DNA of 64,000 bases from Gaeumannomyces sp. JS-464 (GCA_002197995.1 NGZR01000001.1:7316001-7380000); one strand, 5' to 3'. Positions 38,064 through 50,246 are shown, numbered from the stretch's first letter. Numbers and translations: made by a program. The notes: generated from the letters alone by a model not told the origin.

Positions 38064-40252
38064 ATGCCTCCAGTCAACGCATACCAGATCAAGCGCCAAG
38101 CAAACCTCCTCAGCCGGCAGAGCGGCCCGTTTGCGCATATCCAATGGCGCAAAAAGCAGAACACCACCTTCCCCCTGGATGTTGAGCAAGGCCGCCCTGT
38201 CGCTACCGGGGACAATGAGGGCTCGTCGCCTCTCACTCACGTCAACTCGGCCCCTGCCGGAGGCTTTCCTTCCAGGGATGGAGACAAGGAGAGAGATTCA
38301 GACAGCGCCGCCGCCGCAGCAGCCGCGGCTGAGACTGCATCCGCCGCGCCGTCGAGCAGCGAGGCCCAGCTGCGGAATCGGAAGCCCGAGCAGCCCAGGC
38401 TAGACACCAATCTTGCCCGCAGCGGCACCGTGGAGCAGGGGGAGACGGAGGAGAAGCCCAAAAAGAAGGGTTCCAAGTTCCTCAAGCACATCGCGCCCAA
38501 GGAGCCCTTCACCGTCGCAAACCAGCTGCAGCGCACGTTTCTCAACTCATGGATCAACGTCCTGCTTATTGCTGCCCCAGCCGGCATTGCGCTGCACTTT
38601 ACCTCTGCCAGCCCCATCCTCATCTTCACCATCAACTTCATCGCCATCATTCCCCTGGCCGCGCTTCTCGGCTTCGCCACCGAGGAGATCGCTCTCCGTA
38701 CCGGCGAGACGCTTGGTGGTTTGCTGAATGCCACGTTCGGAAACGCCGTCGAGCTCATCGTGGCCATCATCGCCTTGATGGACAATCAGGTCACTATCGT
38801 CCAGACCTCCCTGATCGGCAGCATCCTGTCGAACCTCCTCCTCGTCCTGGGCATGTGCTTCTTCTTTGGCGGCCTGCGCCGCACCGAGCAGCACTTCAAC
38901 ATCACCGTCGCCCAGACCGCCGCCAGCCTGCTCGCCCTGGCCGTCGCGGGCGTCATCGTCCCGACCGTGTTCGACCGCTCCAGCAACACCCCGGACCTCG
39001 ACGTCGCCATGCTGTCCCGCGGCGTCTCGGTCATTCTGCTCGTCGTTTACGCCGCCTACCTGTTTTTTCAACTGCACACCCACCACGAGGTCTTCAGCGA
39101 AGAGAGCCAAAAGGTCCCCGCTAGGCCCTTTCGCCGCCGGAGCAACGACGCCAGCAACCCGGCCCGCCACGGCATCGCGCAGGGGCTCGCCGGCGCCGGC
39201 CGCGGCCTCGTCGGCTCGGGCATCACCCCCGTCGACGCTAGGCAGAAGGAGCATCTAAGCAACATGCTGCTGCTGCCGGCGCGTGTCGCCGCGGCTGAGC
39301 GGGAGGCGGCCGCTTCTCGCGGTGGAGGCGCTGACGAGGACGACGACGACGACGAGGAGCCGCAGTTGCATTTTCTCGTCGCCTTGGCCCTGCTTGCGGG
39401 CTCCACCATCGTTATTGCTTTCTGCGCCGAGTTTCTTGTGGACAGCATTGATGTAAGTGCTCTATATATGCCCTGTGATCTTCTCCCTATTGTATTTCTG
39501 GTTGTATATCCTCCTATAGGGAGCTATCTCACTGACGGCCTGATGCTCGATGTGCGTACAGTACGTTACTTCTCAGGGAGGCATCAGCAAGGAGTTTCTG
39601 GGTCTGATTCTTCTCCCCATCGTCGGCAACGCTGCCGAGCACGCGACGGCAGTCTCGGTTGCGATCAAGGACAAGCTGGATCTGGCAATCGGAGTGGCTG
39701 TGAGTTAAATAATCCATGCTTTATTTATGGCTGAAAGTGTCACTAATACGAATTCAATAAATTATAGGTTGGCTCAAGTCAGTGCTCTTCATCGACATCC
39801 CCTTGTTTCCTCTACGAATTTTCTCAACCCCAACAACGGCGACGAACCGAAAAAAGCTAATCCGAATCACTCAACACAGGCATGCAGGTTGCGCTTTTCT
39901 TAATCCCGCTTCTCGTAATAATAGGATGTAAGTTTCACCGCAGGCGCCTGAGTTGTCATGAACTTCGATCAAAACGCCCCTTCTTGTTTTCCCCCCACGA
40001 ACGTGAGCATGGAGCAGAGCTGACTCCGTACGATGTAGGGGCAAGGGCATCGTCCAGATGGGACTCAGCTTCGACATTTTCCAAGTCGCTGTCCTGTTCG
40101 TGTCCGTCCTTCTGGTAAACTACCTGATCGCGGATGGGAAGAGCCACTGGCTCGAGGGGATGTTGCTGATTTGTCTCTATGCTATCATCGCCGTCTGTTC
40201 GTGGTGGTACCCGGTTCCTGATTCTCATAATGGCCACAACGGCGGCGCTTGA
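38064..40252 (+). CDS. VCX1: Vacuolar Ca2+/H+ exchanger (CaCA/CAX family, Vcx1-like)
   Basis: The protein exchanges cytosolic Ca2+ for vacuolar H+. The ATG at 38064 begins a ~160-residue hydrophilic N-terminus. About eleven membrane helices follow. The two inverted cation-binding repeats are visible: [15 protein letters not shown] at about residue 224 and [17 protein letters not shown] at about 483. An acidic loop (DEDDDDDEE) lies between the halves. Exons: 38064-39452, 39562-39699, 39768-39777 (only 10 nt), 39880-39927, 40039-40252. All introns have GT-AG ends, and branch sites such as CACTAATAC are clear. One base is missing at the start of the last exon, in a G run ([12 protein letters not shown]). 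The end is [20 protein letters not shown]. About 599 residues. It faces DBP10. Confidence 0.92.
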
Positions 40253-40590
40253 GACCGAGGCCCCCAGTAAGCAGATTCGTTCGTTGACATGTACATTCTA
40301 CTTTGCGCACATACACACAAAATACGCTCTGTAATCTATTGTTTTCTTTCCTCTTTCCTTATCCTATTTCTCGTGTCTGACGAATTCCAGCAACAAAAGA
40401 ACGTTGTTTCCTTCTTTTAATGGTCCTGCAGAAAACCAAGAAAGATAGATCCCCTTTGTCATGACATAGTCGCTGTTGAGAAGGCATGAGAAAGCTTTGA
40501 GTTTGATAGCCAATTCATCTACAGAGGCCCATGTTGGGCTGCAATATTGGTCATATCTAACAGATGCGGCCTCACCGCATGCCAAATAAT
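40253..40590. other. Convergent intergenic region VCX1 / DBP10
   Basis: These 338 AT-rich bases lie between two facing stop codons and presumably hold both 3' untranslated regions. No gene seen. Confidence 0.5.
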
Positions 40591-43510
40591 CTACCTCTTC
40601 CCGCCCTTTTTCCTCGACGGCCGCGCGTTCTTCCGCATCTTGAGCTCCTTGATCTTGCGGGCCTTGCGGATGTCGTCGTTGGTCTTGAGCTCGCGCGAGC
40701 TGCCCTCACCGTCGCGGTACTTGCCGACCCGCTTCTCCTTGGCCTCGGCCACGCGCTTCTTGCGCACGTGGTAGTCGTCGCGGTACTTGTCGGCGTCCTT
40801 GGGCGCGTCCTCGCGCTTGTGCTGGAACCGGCGGCCGCCGCCCTGCCCGCCGAGAGTGGTGTTCCCCCTGCCGCCTCCTCCGCCGGGCGCGGCGCCGTTG
40901 CTGCTGCCGGATACGCGCACCAGGTTCCCCTTTTCGGCCTCGCCAACCCGGGCTAGCTTGCCGAGGCGGTTCGCCTGGCGCCACTTGTCGAAGCGGCCGC
41001 TCTGGAAGGAGGCTGCGATCTTGACGCCGCTCTCGCCGCGTATCATCTTGGACCCGCCGCGGCTGCCGTCCTCGTCGTTGTGGCGGTGCACGTACTTGCC
41101 GCTCTTCTTGTCCCAGCGCGTGCCGAGGCTCGCGTGGGGACGCCAAAGGTTGTCGACGACTCGTCGTTAGCCAGGTCCATGGCCACGTGGCGCGCCTGCT
41201 CGAGGAAGTTGGCCCCGCCCGAGCCCGAGTTGACACCGTAGCCGCGCTCCTCGGCCACGTTGGCGTGCCGCGGCGTGTACGACATGAAGTGTTCCGAGTC
41301 TTTCCACGAGTCGGCCCCCTTCTTGGCGTCGGCCGCGTTCGAGACGGTGACCTCGAGCTCCGACTCCGACTCCGACTCTAATGCTCCAAATGGATCTTCC
41401 TCGTCCATTGAGTCCTCCCCTTCTTCTTCATCATCATTCTCGCTATCGCTAATACCGCCAGACTTCTTCCTGGACTTGGCTTCGCTTGCTCCCGCCGCGT
41501 CCTCATCCCCATCCCTGGCGACCTTCCTCACAGGGGCCCTGACCCTGAGCTTCTTCATTATCTCGATGGCCTCGAAGTTTGTCCCCTTGCCACCACGCCC
41601 AATCTCAAACACAGTCTCCTGGGGCTTGAACCCGCTAATTTTCGCGAGCATCTCGGCTCTCAGCCCTTCCGCGTCGTCCTCGGCAGGACCCGTACCGAAC
41701 AGCACGCTGGTCTGCGTCCATCCCTTGGACGCCGTCAGCCCGCGCGCTCGCTTGGCGCTCGAGGTTGATGCCGCGATCTTGGTCCTCACGAACTGCTTGT
41801 GTGCCTTGGCGGCAACAGTGCGTAGCACTTGAGTGTCGTACGACTCCTCAAGAACCTTGTTGACCCACTCTACATTCGTCTCGATTGGCGACCGCTGCAG
41901 GGCGCCCAGAACTACGTCTGATGCGAAGCTCGGCGGGTCGCCTTCCGGGATCTCCTGACCTACGATCAGTCTCCTGCCAGGAACAGCTGTAGGTCGAGGA
42001 GGTAAGGGGCATCAACGTCGCAAATCAGATTGTAGCTCCAGCCTCGCTGGCCGCGCGGGCCGTTCGGCCGACACGGTGCACAAACACCTTTGGCTGGTCG
42101 CAGAAGTCGTAGTTGATGACGTTGGCGAGGATAGGGATATCAATACCGCGAGCAGCCAGATCCGTGACTACCAAGATGTTGGTTTTGCCGCGGCGGAAGT
42201 CGTCCACCTGGATCTTGCGCGCAGTCTGGTCTAGCGAGCCGTAGACGTCGACACGGCGAAACCGGCATGGATTAGTAGCGCACTGATGTACTCGACATGG
42301 TGCTTTGTTGCCGTGAAGATGATGGTCGAGTGTTCGGTCGGCTTCTCCTTGGGTTTGGCCGATCGGGCCCTTGTCGTTTCCTCTTCTGCCCGCCTTTTCC
42401 GACTCCCCCTTAAGCCCCGCGGGCGGGCCAGCCGGCATCTTGATGACGTCGTGCAGAATGTGCAGCAGCGCGCCCTCCTTCTCGCCGCCCTTGACCGAAA
42501 AGAAAGCGCTCTCGAGGTCGGGCGAGATCTTGGTTTCGGCATCGAGCCGCACTAGGCTGGGGTCCTGGAGACCGGCCCTTGCAAACTCCACGAGCGACCT
42601 CGGAAGAGTGGCGGAGAATAGTAGGGTCTGGCGGGACGGCGGCAGCGCGTGCAGGATTTCGGCCAGCTGTGTCGCAAAGCCCATCTCGAACAGGCGATCA
42701 GCCTCGTCGAAGACCACGTATCTGATGGACGACAGGTCGAGTGACATTTCGACCTTGAGATGCAGGAAGCGGCCGGGGTGGCGATGATTATGTCCGGGTT
42801 CGTCGTCATGAAGCCGAACTGGTCTTCGAGGCTGTCACCACCGACAAGGAGCACAGTCTTCAGGTCCGTGCCCTTGCCGAGCTCCTTGACGACCTTGAGA
42901 GTCTGAAGCGCCAGCTCGCGAGAGGGGGACATGATGAGAGCCCTAGCACCAACGCGGGCGCTATGGGCCCTCAGACGCTCGATCATAGGAACAACAAACG
43001 CGGCCGTCTTTCCGGATCCAGTTCTGGCCATGCCGACGACATCCCGCCGGTCAAGGATCAGGGGGATGGCCTTGCGTTGGATGGGTGTCGGGACGGAGAA
43101 GCCCTTCCTCGTGATAGCCTTTAGTAGGGTACCGTTGAGGCCTATAACAAAGCACTAGTCAGCATTGTTAAAGTCCGGGTAGCTGATCCCGCTCCTGATA
43201 TAGGGGGCGCGCGGCGCAACATACCCATAGCTTGGAAGCCGCCTCCCTTTTTGATCGATTTGCCCAGCATATCTTTTGTTTTGCGAAAGGAGGCGGCCTG
43301 CTGGAGCGCGATCAGCGCCTCATCTCCACCCTCGCCGCCATCCTGGGCGCCGGTGAGCAGGGCGTCAACATCGAAGTCGAAATCGTCCGAGAGGCCCGGC
43401 CCGGGCCGCGACTCCTTTGGGTTGCCGGCCTCGACGTCGTCGGCGAAAATGGAGTTCAAAATGTCGACCTCGTTCTCCGAAGGAGCTGGTGATGCGGCGC
43501 GGCGAGGCAT
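40591..43510 (-). CDS. DBP10: ATP-dependent RNA helicase Dbp10 (DEAD box), with at least six frame breaks
   Basis: Dbp10 is a nucleolar helicase for 60S ribosome assembly. The ATG at 43510 gives an acidic N-terminus ([19 protein letters not shown]). Intron 43142-43224 (GTATGT...ATAG) falls inside the Q-motif region, [18 protein letters not shown]. Helicase motifs follow in order: [70 protein letters not shown] and [11 protein letters not shown]. The C-terminus is Dbp10-specific ([30 protein letters not shown]) and ends RKKGGKR. Frame breaks lie near 42775, 42360, 42250, 42055, 41980 and 41145. Five read as one lost base, usually in a G/C run, for example [13 protein letters not shown]. Identity is certain. 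The breaks make any automatic gene call here unreliable. Confidence 0.93.
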
Positions 43511-44020
43511 TGTGATTGTCTGTTTGTTTATGGCGGCCGCATGTTACGGCGCGAGGTGGCTGCCGTGTAGATCTGTTCCAACTGGCTGGCTCTTCACCCT
43601 CGGTTTTTGGTGATGTTCCCAACGCGCCCATACGGGCAACCCGTCACTTTTTTTTTCCAGGTTCACTTTTCGGCGGGGACACATCCCTGCGCGCGCCGAT
43701 AAGATGCGATAATGCATATTCCAAGGGTTAGGGTTGCGCTACACTCGGTGTTGGCGGTGCTTCCCCACTGGGCAGTGTGTTGCCGGCCCACCTTGCTGTA
43801 CGCCAAGCGCCGACCCGAACTGCGGGAAAGGTGGTGATGTCGAAGTTGAGGCTGGGAACTGACGTCGTCGAAAACCACACGTTTCGACGGCACGAAACAA
43901 ACCCTACAACCATCGACCGCCGACGAGGGCCCGCATCCCGACACTCCAATCGAATTCTCACTTAGATTGCAGACCGATACAAGCGCTTATTAGATCCGCG
44001 CATCTCTGTTGGTTTGAGAA
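43511..44020. promoter_or_regulatory. Divergent promoter region DBP10 / J-protein gene
   Basis: These 510 bases separate two outward-pointing starts of genes for RNA metabolism, so a shared promoter is possible. No repeat or gene seen. Confidence 0.45.
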
Positions 44021-44798
44021 ATGTCCAGCGAGGAGAAGCGCCCAGGGGGGGCGAGGGGAAGCCCGCAGAGAAGGTTGACGAGCGCGATGCGCTTGACATC
44101 CTCGAGTCGGAGACAAAGGAGGCGGAGAAGGATGCCGAGATCAACCGCATTCTTCAGGCGTTCCGTCTTGACGCGTGAGTTCCTTGCAACCACTGGGGGG
44201 GCATGCGCAAGCGACGAGTCGATGCATCACATAGGGTTTGTACGGCATGCTGACAATCCCTTGCCCTAGATATGCCGTCCTCGGCCTGCAGCCCGGCGTG
44301 CCCGAGTCGGACATCAAGCTGACATACCGCAAAAAGTCGCTGTTGATACATCCGGACAAGACCAAGAACCCGTTGGCGCCGGACGCGTTCGACCGGCTCA
44401 AGAAGGCGCAGACGGAGCTGATGGACGAGAAGCACCGGACGCAGCTCGACGAGGCCATCTCGGACGCGCGCATGCTGCTGATGCGTGAGAAGAAGTGGAA
44501 CGCCGACAGTCCCGAGACCCGGACCGAGGACTTCAAGAAGCTGTGGCGCGAAAAGACAAAGTTTGTGCTCATAGAGAACGAGCACCGGCGGCGGCGACAG
44601 CTCAAGGGTCAGATGCAGGATGAGGGCAGGCAGCAGCGCAAGGAGGAGGCGGAGCTCGAGGAGCGCAAGCGCAAGAGGCAACACGAGCAGGACTGGGAGG
44701 CCACAAGGGACCAACGCATCGATAGCTGGCGCCAGTTCCAAAAGGGAAAGTCGGGCGACTCGGGAAAGAAGAAGAAGAAGCTCAAGCCTATCGGTTGA
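44021..44798 (+). CDS. J-domain protein, DNAJC8/Spf31-like
   Basis: Human DNAJC8 and S. pombe Spf31 are spliceosome-associated J proteins. The ATG at 44021 starts MSSEEKRPGG. A seven-G run at 44045-44051 appears to lack one base, after which the frame reads KVDERDALDILESETKEAEK and INRILQAFRLDA. Intron 44175-44269 (GTGAGT...CTAG, branch GCTGAC) precedes the J domain YAVLGLQPGVPESDIKLTYR. Its HPD signature is at about residues 79-81 (LIHPDKTKNP). A long charged helix follows (NEHRRRRQLKGQMQDEGRQQ, then RKRKRQHEQDWEATRDQR), ending in the lysine-rich KKKKKLKPIG. This architecture, with the J domain early and a basic helical tail, matches DNAJC8. About 227 residues when bridged. Confidence 0.85.
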
Positions 44799-46620
44799 GG
44801 CCAGCCGGTCTGCTGGAGATGCTACTGAGCTTTCTCACCCTTTTTCTGCTGGAGTTTGGTCGGCGTGTATGCGCCCCTGTTACTGGAGTTTGGTTGCACA
44901 GGAGTAAGGATATGTTCATCTGCCAGAACCCCAGCGGGCTATCCCGCATCCGGTCTGTCCCATCACAGAGATGTTGTTGGCGATAATTCGTCGCAATCGG
45001 TATAGTTGAGTCACATGAACCCCGATTTGACCAGCCATATCCTGATAATTCTATTACCCTCTAGTTCGGAGGGGTATGTCTTTGAAAGTGCCCAGCAATT
45101 AATTACCTAAAGGGATATATTGGACCGCTTGAGGGGAGAGTGTATGCATCTCACCGCCGGCAGCCATCCAAGCAGGGAACGTCTTGATAGGTTGGTTGCA
45201 GGTAGACGCTCTCCCTTGCCCTCTTGGGAAAAGAAGAGGACAAGAAACGAAACGAAGAAGTGGATGAGGATTTCTGCTGGCACCGCGTCGCGGAGCTCCC
45301 GGAATCACTACTGAGACCGCCCTTCTACTATTAGTGCACCGCTGGTGGCACGTCCCGAGGATCCAATGCTTTTCGCCAGCATGTCCCGGCAGTCATGTAA
45401 TTTCGCGAGTGGACCGCCTCAGTTGGGACGTGGGATGACGTGCGAACGCTGCCAGCGGGTGGGGATTCGTTCGCCTTCCAGGTTATTTGTTTTTCCAAAG
45501 TGCTGAAGCTCGTAGCAAAGGCCGCCATCCACACACGTTTTTGCGCGTGGCATCCATGCCCTGTCCGTGCCATCCCGTGCCATCCCGTCTGGTGCTTGCA
45601 GCCCGCTCGGTGTCTGGGCATTTCGCGCAACTCAGCCGGCGGGCAAAGCAGCCTTTGTGCCAAGGCCGATCGTAGCAGGGTCCCCCGATTTGCGTATCGA
45701 GCCGTGCCCCGGTAAGGGTGCGAGCAGGGCAACCATTCATGGTCGGGACCGCGGCACGCACCCACTCGTTGCGAGTCAGCGCGACACCTCCCGGCCCCGA
45801 CGCTAGCGTATGAGTGAGTCCTGAAGATGGCAAGCCCACCATGCACGCTGCCTCGACTCGATCCGTTGACGTGACAAGTGGGCAGGGGGCAGCCCTCGTG
45901 GGCTTGCTGGTGGGTGAGTGAGGCAATAATGGAGCAGACTAAAACTCGCCCGTATCCAATCGATGGTTGGGGCGGTGAGAAGACGGTCGCGTCCTTCGCC
46001 TTTCGGCCAACAGGACCCAGGCCCCATCCACCTCTCTCGTGGTATTCCCGCGTCTGTTCCATGGCCTCCGCATACAAACCCAGGTAACCGTCAGCAAGAT
46101 CTTGCACGCGCACGGCCTCGTGGGTGCGAGGGATTTGTGGTTGGCACACCCGCTCCAGAAAGGGGAACCCGAGTCTCGAGGTCAGGCAGGCCGTGAAACG
46201 GATCAAGTCTGGTCATGAATTCATGTTTGGTCCAGTGGGTTAATGCCACCAAATCTCAAAATGGGGGCTTCCAGCAGCCCACCCTGTAAACACCATGTGT
46301 CTGTCCCGTCCTGACGTCCTGTCCTGCGGCATATTTGCTCTGATAGTCATGATGCGACGGAAACAAAAAGGTATCTGTGCAAATTGCACTCCTCAAAAAG
46401 CCAAGCCCCCTCGCGCACCGATTTGTTAAAACGCCAAGCCAACCGTAAATGCGTGCAGGTGTTATGTCATTGGTCTTCCCATCTTGTAAGTGGCTAGCGG
46501 CTCACCCCCAGACAACCCCGGGAGAGCCCCAAGCTGCGGGAGCGCGCGCGCGCGCCCTGCCAAGGAATCTTGTCCCCGACAGCCTTTCCCGACCGCCGCC
46601 CGTGTTCCTGGTCAGCCCGC
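44799..46620. other. Convergent gap, J-protein gene / small gene
   Basis: These 1.8 kb lie between two facing stop codons. Several medium-length open frames occur but none looks like protein: Cys/His/Trp-rich, with no conserved blocks. An alternating CG patch (GCGCGCGCGCGC) lies near 46541. No gene supported. Confidence 0.5.
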
Positions 46621-47045
46621 CTATGCCGACTTGGTGGACGAGGCGCCAGAGCTTGTGGACGTCACCGAGCTGGCAGAGCTGGTGGAGTTTGTGCGCGAGG
46701 CCTTGACGCGGTCACTGTTAAAAGTAGAAGAGGCACTGGTCAGATTGATGCACAGGAACACGTAGGTATGCTTCCGAGGGAAATGTTCAAAGATGCCAAA
46801 ACCCACAGGACGGGTTCCGTTCGCCGTTAAGCTTTCTTGGCTGGCGATGGCGCTACCTCGCCCTGGGGGTTTGGACACAGTGCTGGGGAAGATAAAGAGG
46901 GACGAAAAAAAAAAAAAAAAACATACTATGCGGCGCGATCCGAGTGGACGGTGCAGGCCCATTTCTTGCCACCGGCACTGATCTGGAACTGGAGAGGCTT
47001 GTTCTCAAGGATGCTCTTGAGGTCGTCGGTCTTGGTGTAAGGCAT
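46621..47045 (-). CDS. Small two-exon gene, 70-aa protein of unknown function
   Basis: The ATG at 47045 lies in a strong fungal context (CGCCAAAATG). Exon 1 (47045-46927) reads MPYTKTDDLKSILENKPLQF followed by QISAGGKKWACTVHSDRAA. Read without splicing it stops at 46926. A GTATGT donor overlaps that stop. Intron 46715-46926 ends TTTTAACAG, with a CTGAC branch site. Exon 2 (46714-46621) continues in frame as a Ser/Thr-rich tail (YDRVKASRTNSTSSASSVTS...KSA). The two exons total 213 nt, exactly 71 codons. Codon choice in exon 1 is strongly biased to C/G-ending codons (ACC, AAG, GAC, CTC, ATC), which indicates high expression. A TATAAAA box lies 115 bases upstream. No known domain; no signal peptide or membrane helix. 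Confidence 0.7.
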
Positions 47046-50000
47046 TTTGGCGAGGTGTTGTTTTTCTTTTCTTTTCTTCGTGTGTGTTCTAGACTGCCAG
47101 GGCGGTATATGGTGGGAATCGACTGTCCAAGTTTGTGATGTCGACGTGAGAAAGGCAAGTTTTATAGGGCAGGTCGAGCAAAGGAGGAGTCTAAGTGGAC
47201 GAGAGGTCTAATAGGTATCTTCTTTCCTTGGTGGTTCTGTGGAAGGAAGAGGCGAGGGATGGCAGTATGGAAGGGCAGCTGGGTGTTTATATATTCGGAA
47301 GGGGAGGCTATCGAGACCATGTTATACGGCCAATGTTATTAAGCTCCGCATGCCCGCCCCATACTTTGGACACACTCCCACCCAGGACGCTAGAGAGCTT
47401 CTTTCCATGGGGGGGGGCCAGCCTTCCATCCAGTCTGAAGTCAGATTCCGCCAGAGGCTTTTCCCTACCAGTGTTGAGCGGTTTCTTTTCCTGGAAATGG
47501 GCATGTAACCTGGCGGCGACCCTGAAACCCGGCCTTTGGCGCGCACACGGATTTCGCTTTCCTTGCCGCCGTGTCTGCGGTCGCGAGGACATGCCTCCCC
47601 AGACGTCTGCTGTCCTGTCCGCCTCGATGCTGATACCAACTAGCCAGCCCGTCAAACCACGTCAATCTCTGCGTTGGTGGCACCCACATGGGAGCACGGC
47701 CATCAAGTCCGGACCAGAGGGCCGAAGGAAGCATGTGCAAACTGTGTGGCGTAACCGCCCAACCTTGTGGGGGAAAATCCGAGGCAGAGCCAGGTTTCGC
47801 GATTGCAAAGCACGCCGCCTTCTCGCTCCGTTTGCAGGCCGATCGACCGACAGACCGATACGAGGCAGGCAAGCGTGGCAGGTTAGTCGGGTCGGCGAGA
47901 GCCCCTTCTTCGAGTTCCGCCAACTGGCGGATAACGGGGTCCCAAAAGGACGCCGGGCCAAACAGGGGCCTCATGCCTGCATTCCTAAACCGGAAAGTTG
48001 GCTAGGATATCGGTCGTTTGTGAATGGCCCCCCACGCCCCGCTTGAAATTCTCTCCGTTCAATGTAAGCCGCTGGTAATGGGTATTGGGTGCGGTATCCA
48101 GTGGGAAGGAAGCCCTGCGTAACACAGAGTCTCAAAACCGCTCACTGCCGCATCCATCGTCGTCGGAGCGGAGCATCAGTCGGACCCCCGACCTCAATTT
48201 CGAATTCCATTTGACAATCTCAACCGCCCCAGTCAATTCGGCTTGCCTGTTCAGACCGGATGGGGCCGCTCTGGTGCGACAGTTGCATCTGGGCCTGCAA
48301 CATGACGGAGGAGAGCACGAGGGCTAGGGGAAATGGAGGACAACAAAAGCGAGGGGAGTGCAGACCCGAGACATTTGGCTTCCCGAAAACGCCACGGTGC
48401 TGTTTTTGAGCCCCGAAAGGCCACTATTCGGGCCTATCTCCTCCCTATCGATGCATCGGAACACGGCCGGTGATGATCGACGACGCGGACACCCAAACTT
48501 TCCTAGACCTGTGCAGCAAAACATGGAGGCGGAGGCGGCACGAGACATGCACTTTGTGTGCATCCCGAGCCATGTCAATCTCGGCGCCTGCACAGTAGGT
48601 TTGCTTTGGCAGCACGCCCAGCCATCCAATTCTCGCAGCTCGCGCTCGACGCCAAGGAGATATCAGCGCGGTCCCGTCGTGTCCACTCCGGCCGCCCCTC
48701 CACAAGACAGACCCCCCGCCTCGTTTATCTTCGAGGCAAGCCGGATGCTTTGCCAAAATCCGGGGTGCACAGAAACCTTGGTTGGCCAGTCGAGACCAGT
48801 CCAATCAGGTAGCAAGAGGCCGAGGCATGTTTGCTCGCGGAAATCAACCGACGCGATACAAAGCATCGCTATACTACGTATACCGCGCAGTAAGAGATAT
48901 CAACGGCCCAGTCCACTAGGGCAGGCGAGGATTTGTAGACTCCACCATGTCCACATCGAGGCATCCGATATCGTCCCGCCGCAGCCGCCGTGAGGTGGGT
49001 AAACAGCTCCATCTGGGGAGGAGAAGGGCGAGTGTGCCGAGGGACAAAGTAGCGGTCAGCAACCAAGGGCGGCCACAGCACAGTTCCCGTTTGTTCATGC
49101 GCTACTTGCGCACCAGCCCAAGGTTGCCGTGATAAACAACGCCCCCTCAATTATTCTGGCTGCGGCGGTCTCGAGCCAGCCCTGCGGGATCGACAACCTA
49201 GCCCGCGGGTTGCGTGATTTAGCTGCGTCGCTATCGCCATTTGGATGCCCCGACGCTGTGCGATGCATAGACTTTAGGCTCGTGCGACCCGACATGCGAG
49301 TGGTGTAGTAAGGATGCCGAATGGAACTGGAGGTTGAGATGATCCACCATCCAGCCGGCACGGGTGTGGTCACATGATGCGACAGCTGATGGTCGCACAC
49401 ATCTTGTATTGGCTGGTTCAGGCGATCCCGGCAGCTCGATCTTCAATGCTTGCCTCCATGCCAGTTGCAACCGTAGAGCCGCATCACAGCGCCATTGCAT
49501 GCTGCATCGGGTCAGCACCCTCCCCCGCACCACCCATCATCCCTCCTCAAAAGGACAGCCATCCCGACCAACCAGCGAACCCCTCTGCCGCGGCCACCCG
49601 AGGCGCTCTGTGTGAGTACGACAAGATCGCTAGTTGGGAAAATTCCAGATTCAGAAATGCCACCCTGTTTCCGCATTCGACAGCTGTCTCGAGAGCGTCG
49701 AGCAGCAGAAACTCAAGGACTGTATCATGTGCAGGCTTGTCCTGTCCCCGGGGGGATCTGGCGGTCCCAGAGGTCGGCGCTCGAGTCGATTCATTTGATC
49801 GCGTTTCCTTTGTGGCAGCTTGTTACAAGGCGCGGAGGATGAACCTGGCGGCGTCGGCAGCGGCAAGTCAAGCCAGCCAGGCCCAAGGTTCCACAGAAGC
49901 CAACCGCCCTTGGCTTCATGTATATCGGCTAGCCGTATAAGTATCTATCCATTTGCCTCCTGAATGCATGTCTCGTGATGTTACCGTCCATATCCACCCG

Positions 50001-50246
50001 AATGCTGCTAGTGGCGGAGGTTTTATTGTCTACGTCCCAATTTTCTATTTTCTACACTGCCGGGGGTTTGGTAGGCAGCCAAGTTCCACCAAGCTTGCCA
50101 CCACTGCCGCCATTGGCACCGGGTTCTCCTCCCGAGCTCGAGTGCTTTTTATTGGTTCTGCGGCGCCCTGAACTCTTAAGGTGAACCGTCGGATCCTGCG
50201 CTCTTCCCTCACCTTGGACATACCCTCTTCGATATCCAGCACAGAC
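47046..50246. promoter_or_regulatory. 3.2 kb divergent intergenic region, small gene / MATE transporter
   Basis: The gap lies between two outward-pointing starts, so it holds two promoters, including the TATA box listed separately. Open frames within it are proline/arginine-rich with no conserved blocks. No transposon, tRNA or gene supported. Confidence 0.45.
47160..47166 (-). promoter_or_regulatory. TATA box of the small gene
   Basis: TATAAAA on the minus strand, 115 bases before the ATG at 47045. It is followed by a leader rich in A and C, with AAGAAAAGAAAAGAAAAAC just before the start. Position and sequence fit a highly expressed fungal promoter. Confidence 0.6.

Noticed and set aside
39453..39561. 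Alternative VCX1 exon at 39520-39540 (GAGCTATCTCACTGAC)
   Set aside because: A single intron 39453-39561 gives [15 protein letters not shown] with the family's usual spacing; the extra exon would need a donor that is absent.
45331..46206. 291-codon open frame on the minus strand
   Set aside because: Cys/His/Trp/Arg-rich with no recognisable block; other frames of the same stretch are equally open.
47195..48046. 283-codon open frame on the plus strand
   Set aside because: Amino-acid composition is that of translated non-coding GC-rich DNA; no motif, and no bias in codon choice.
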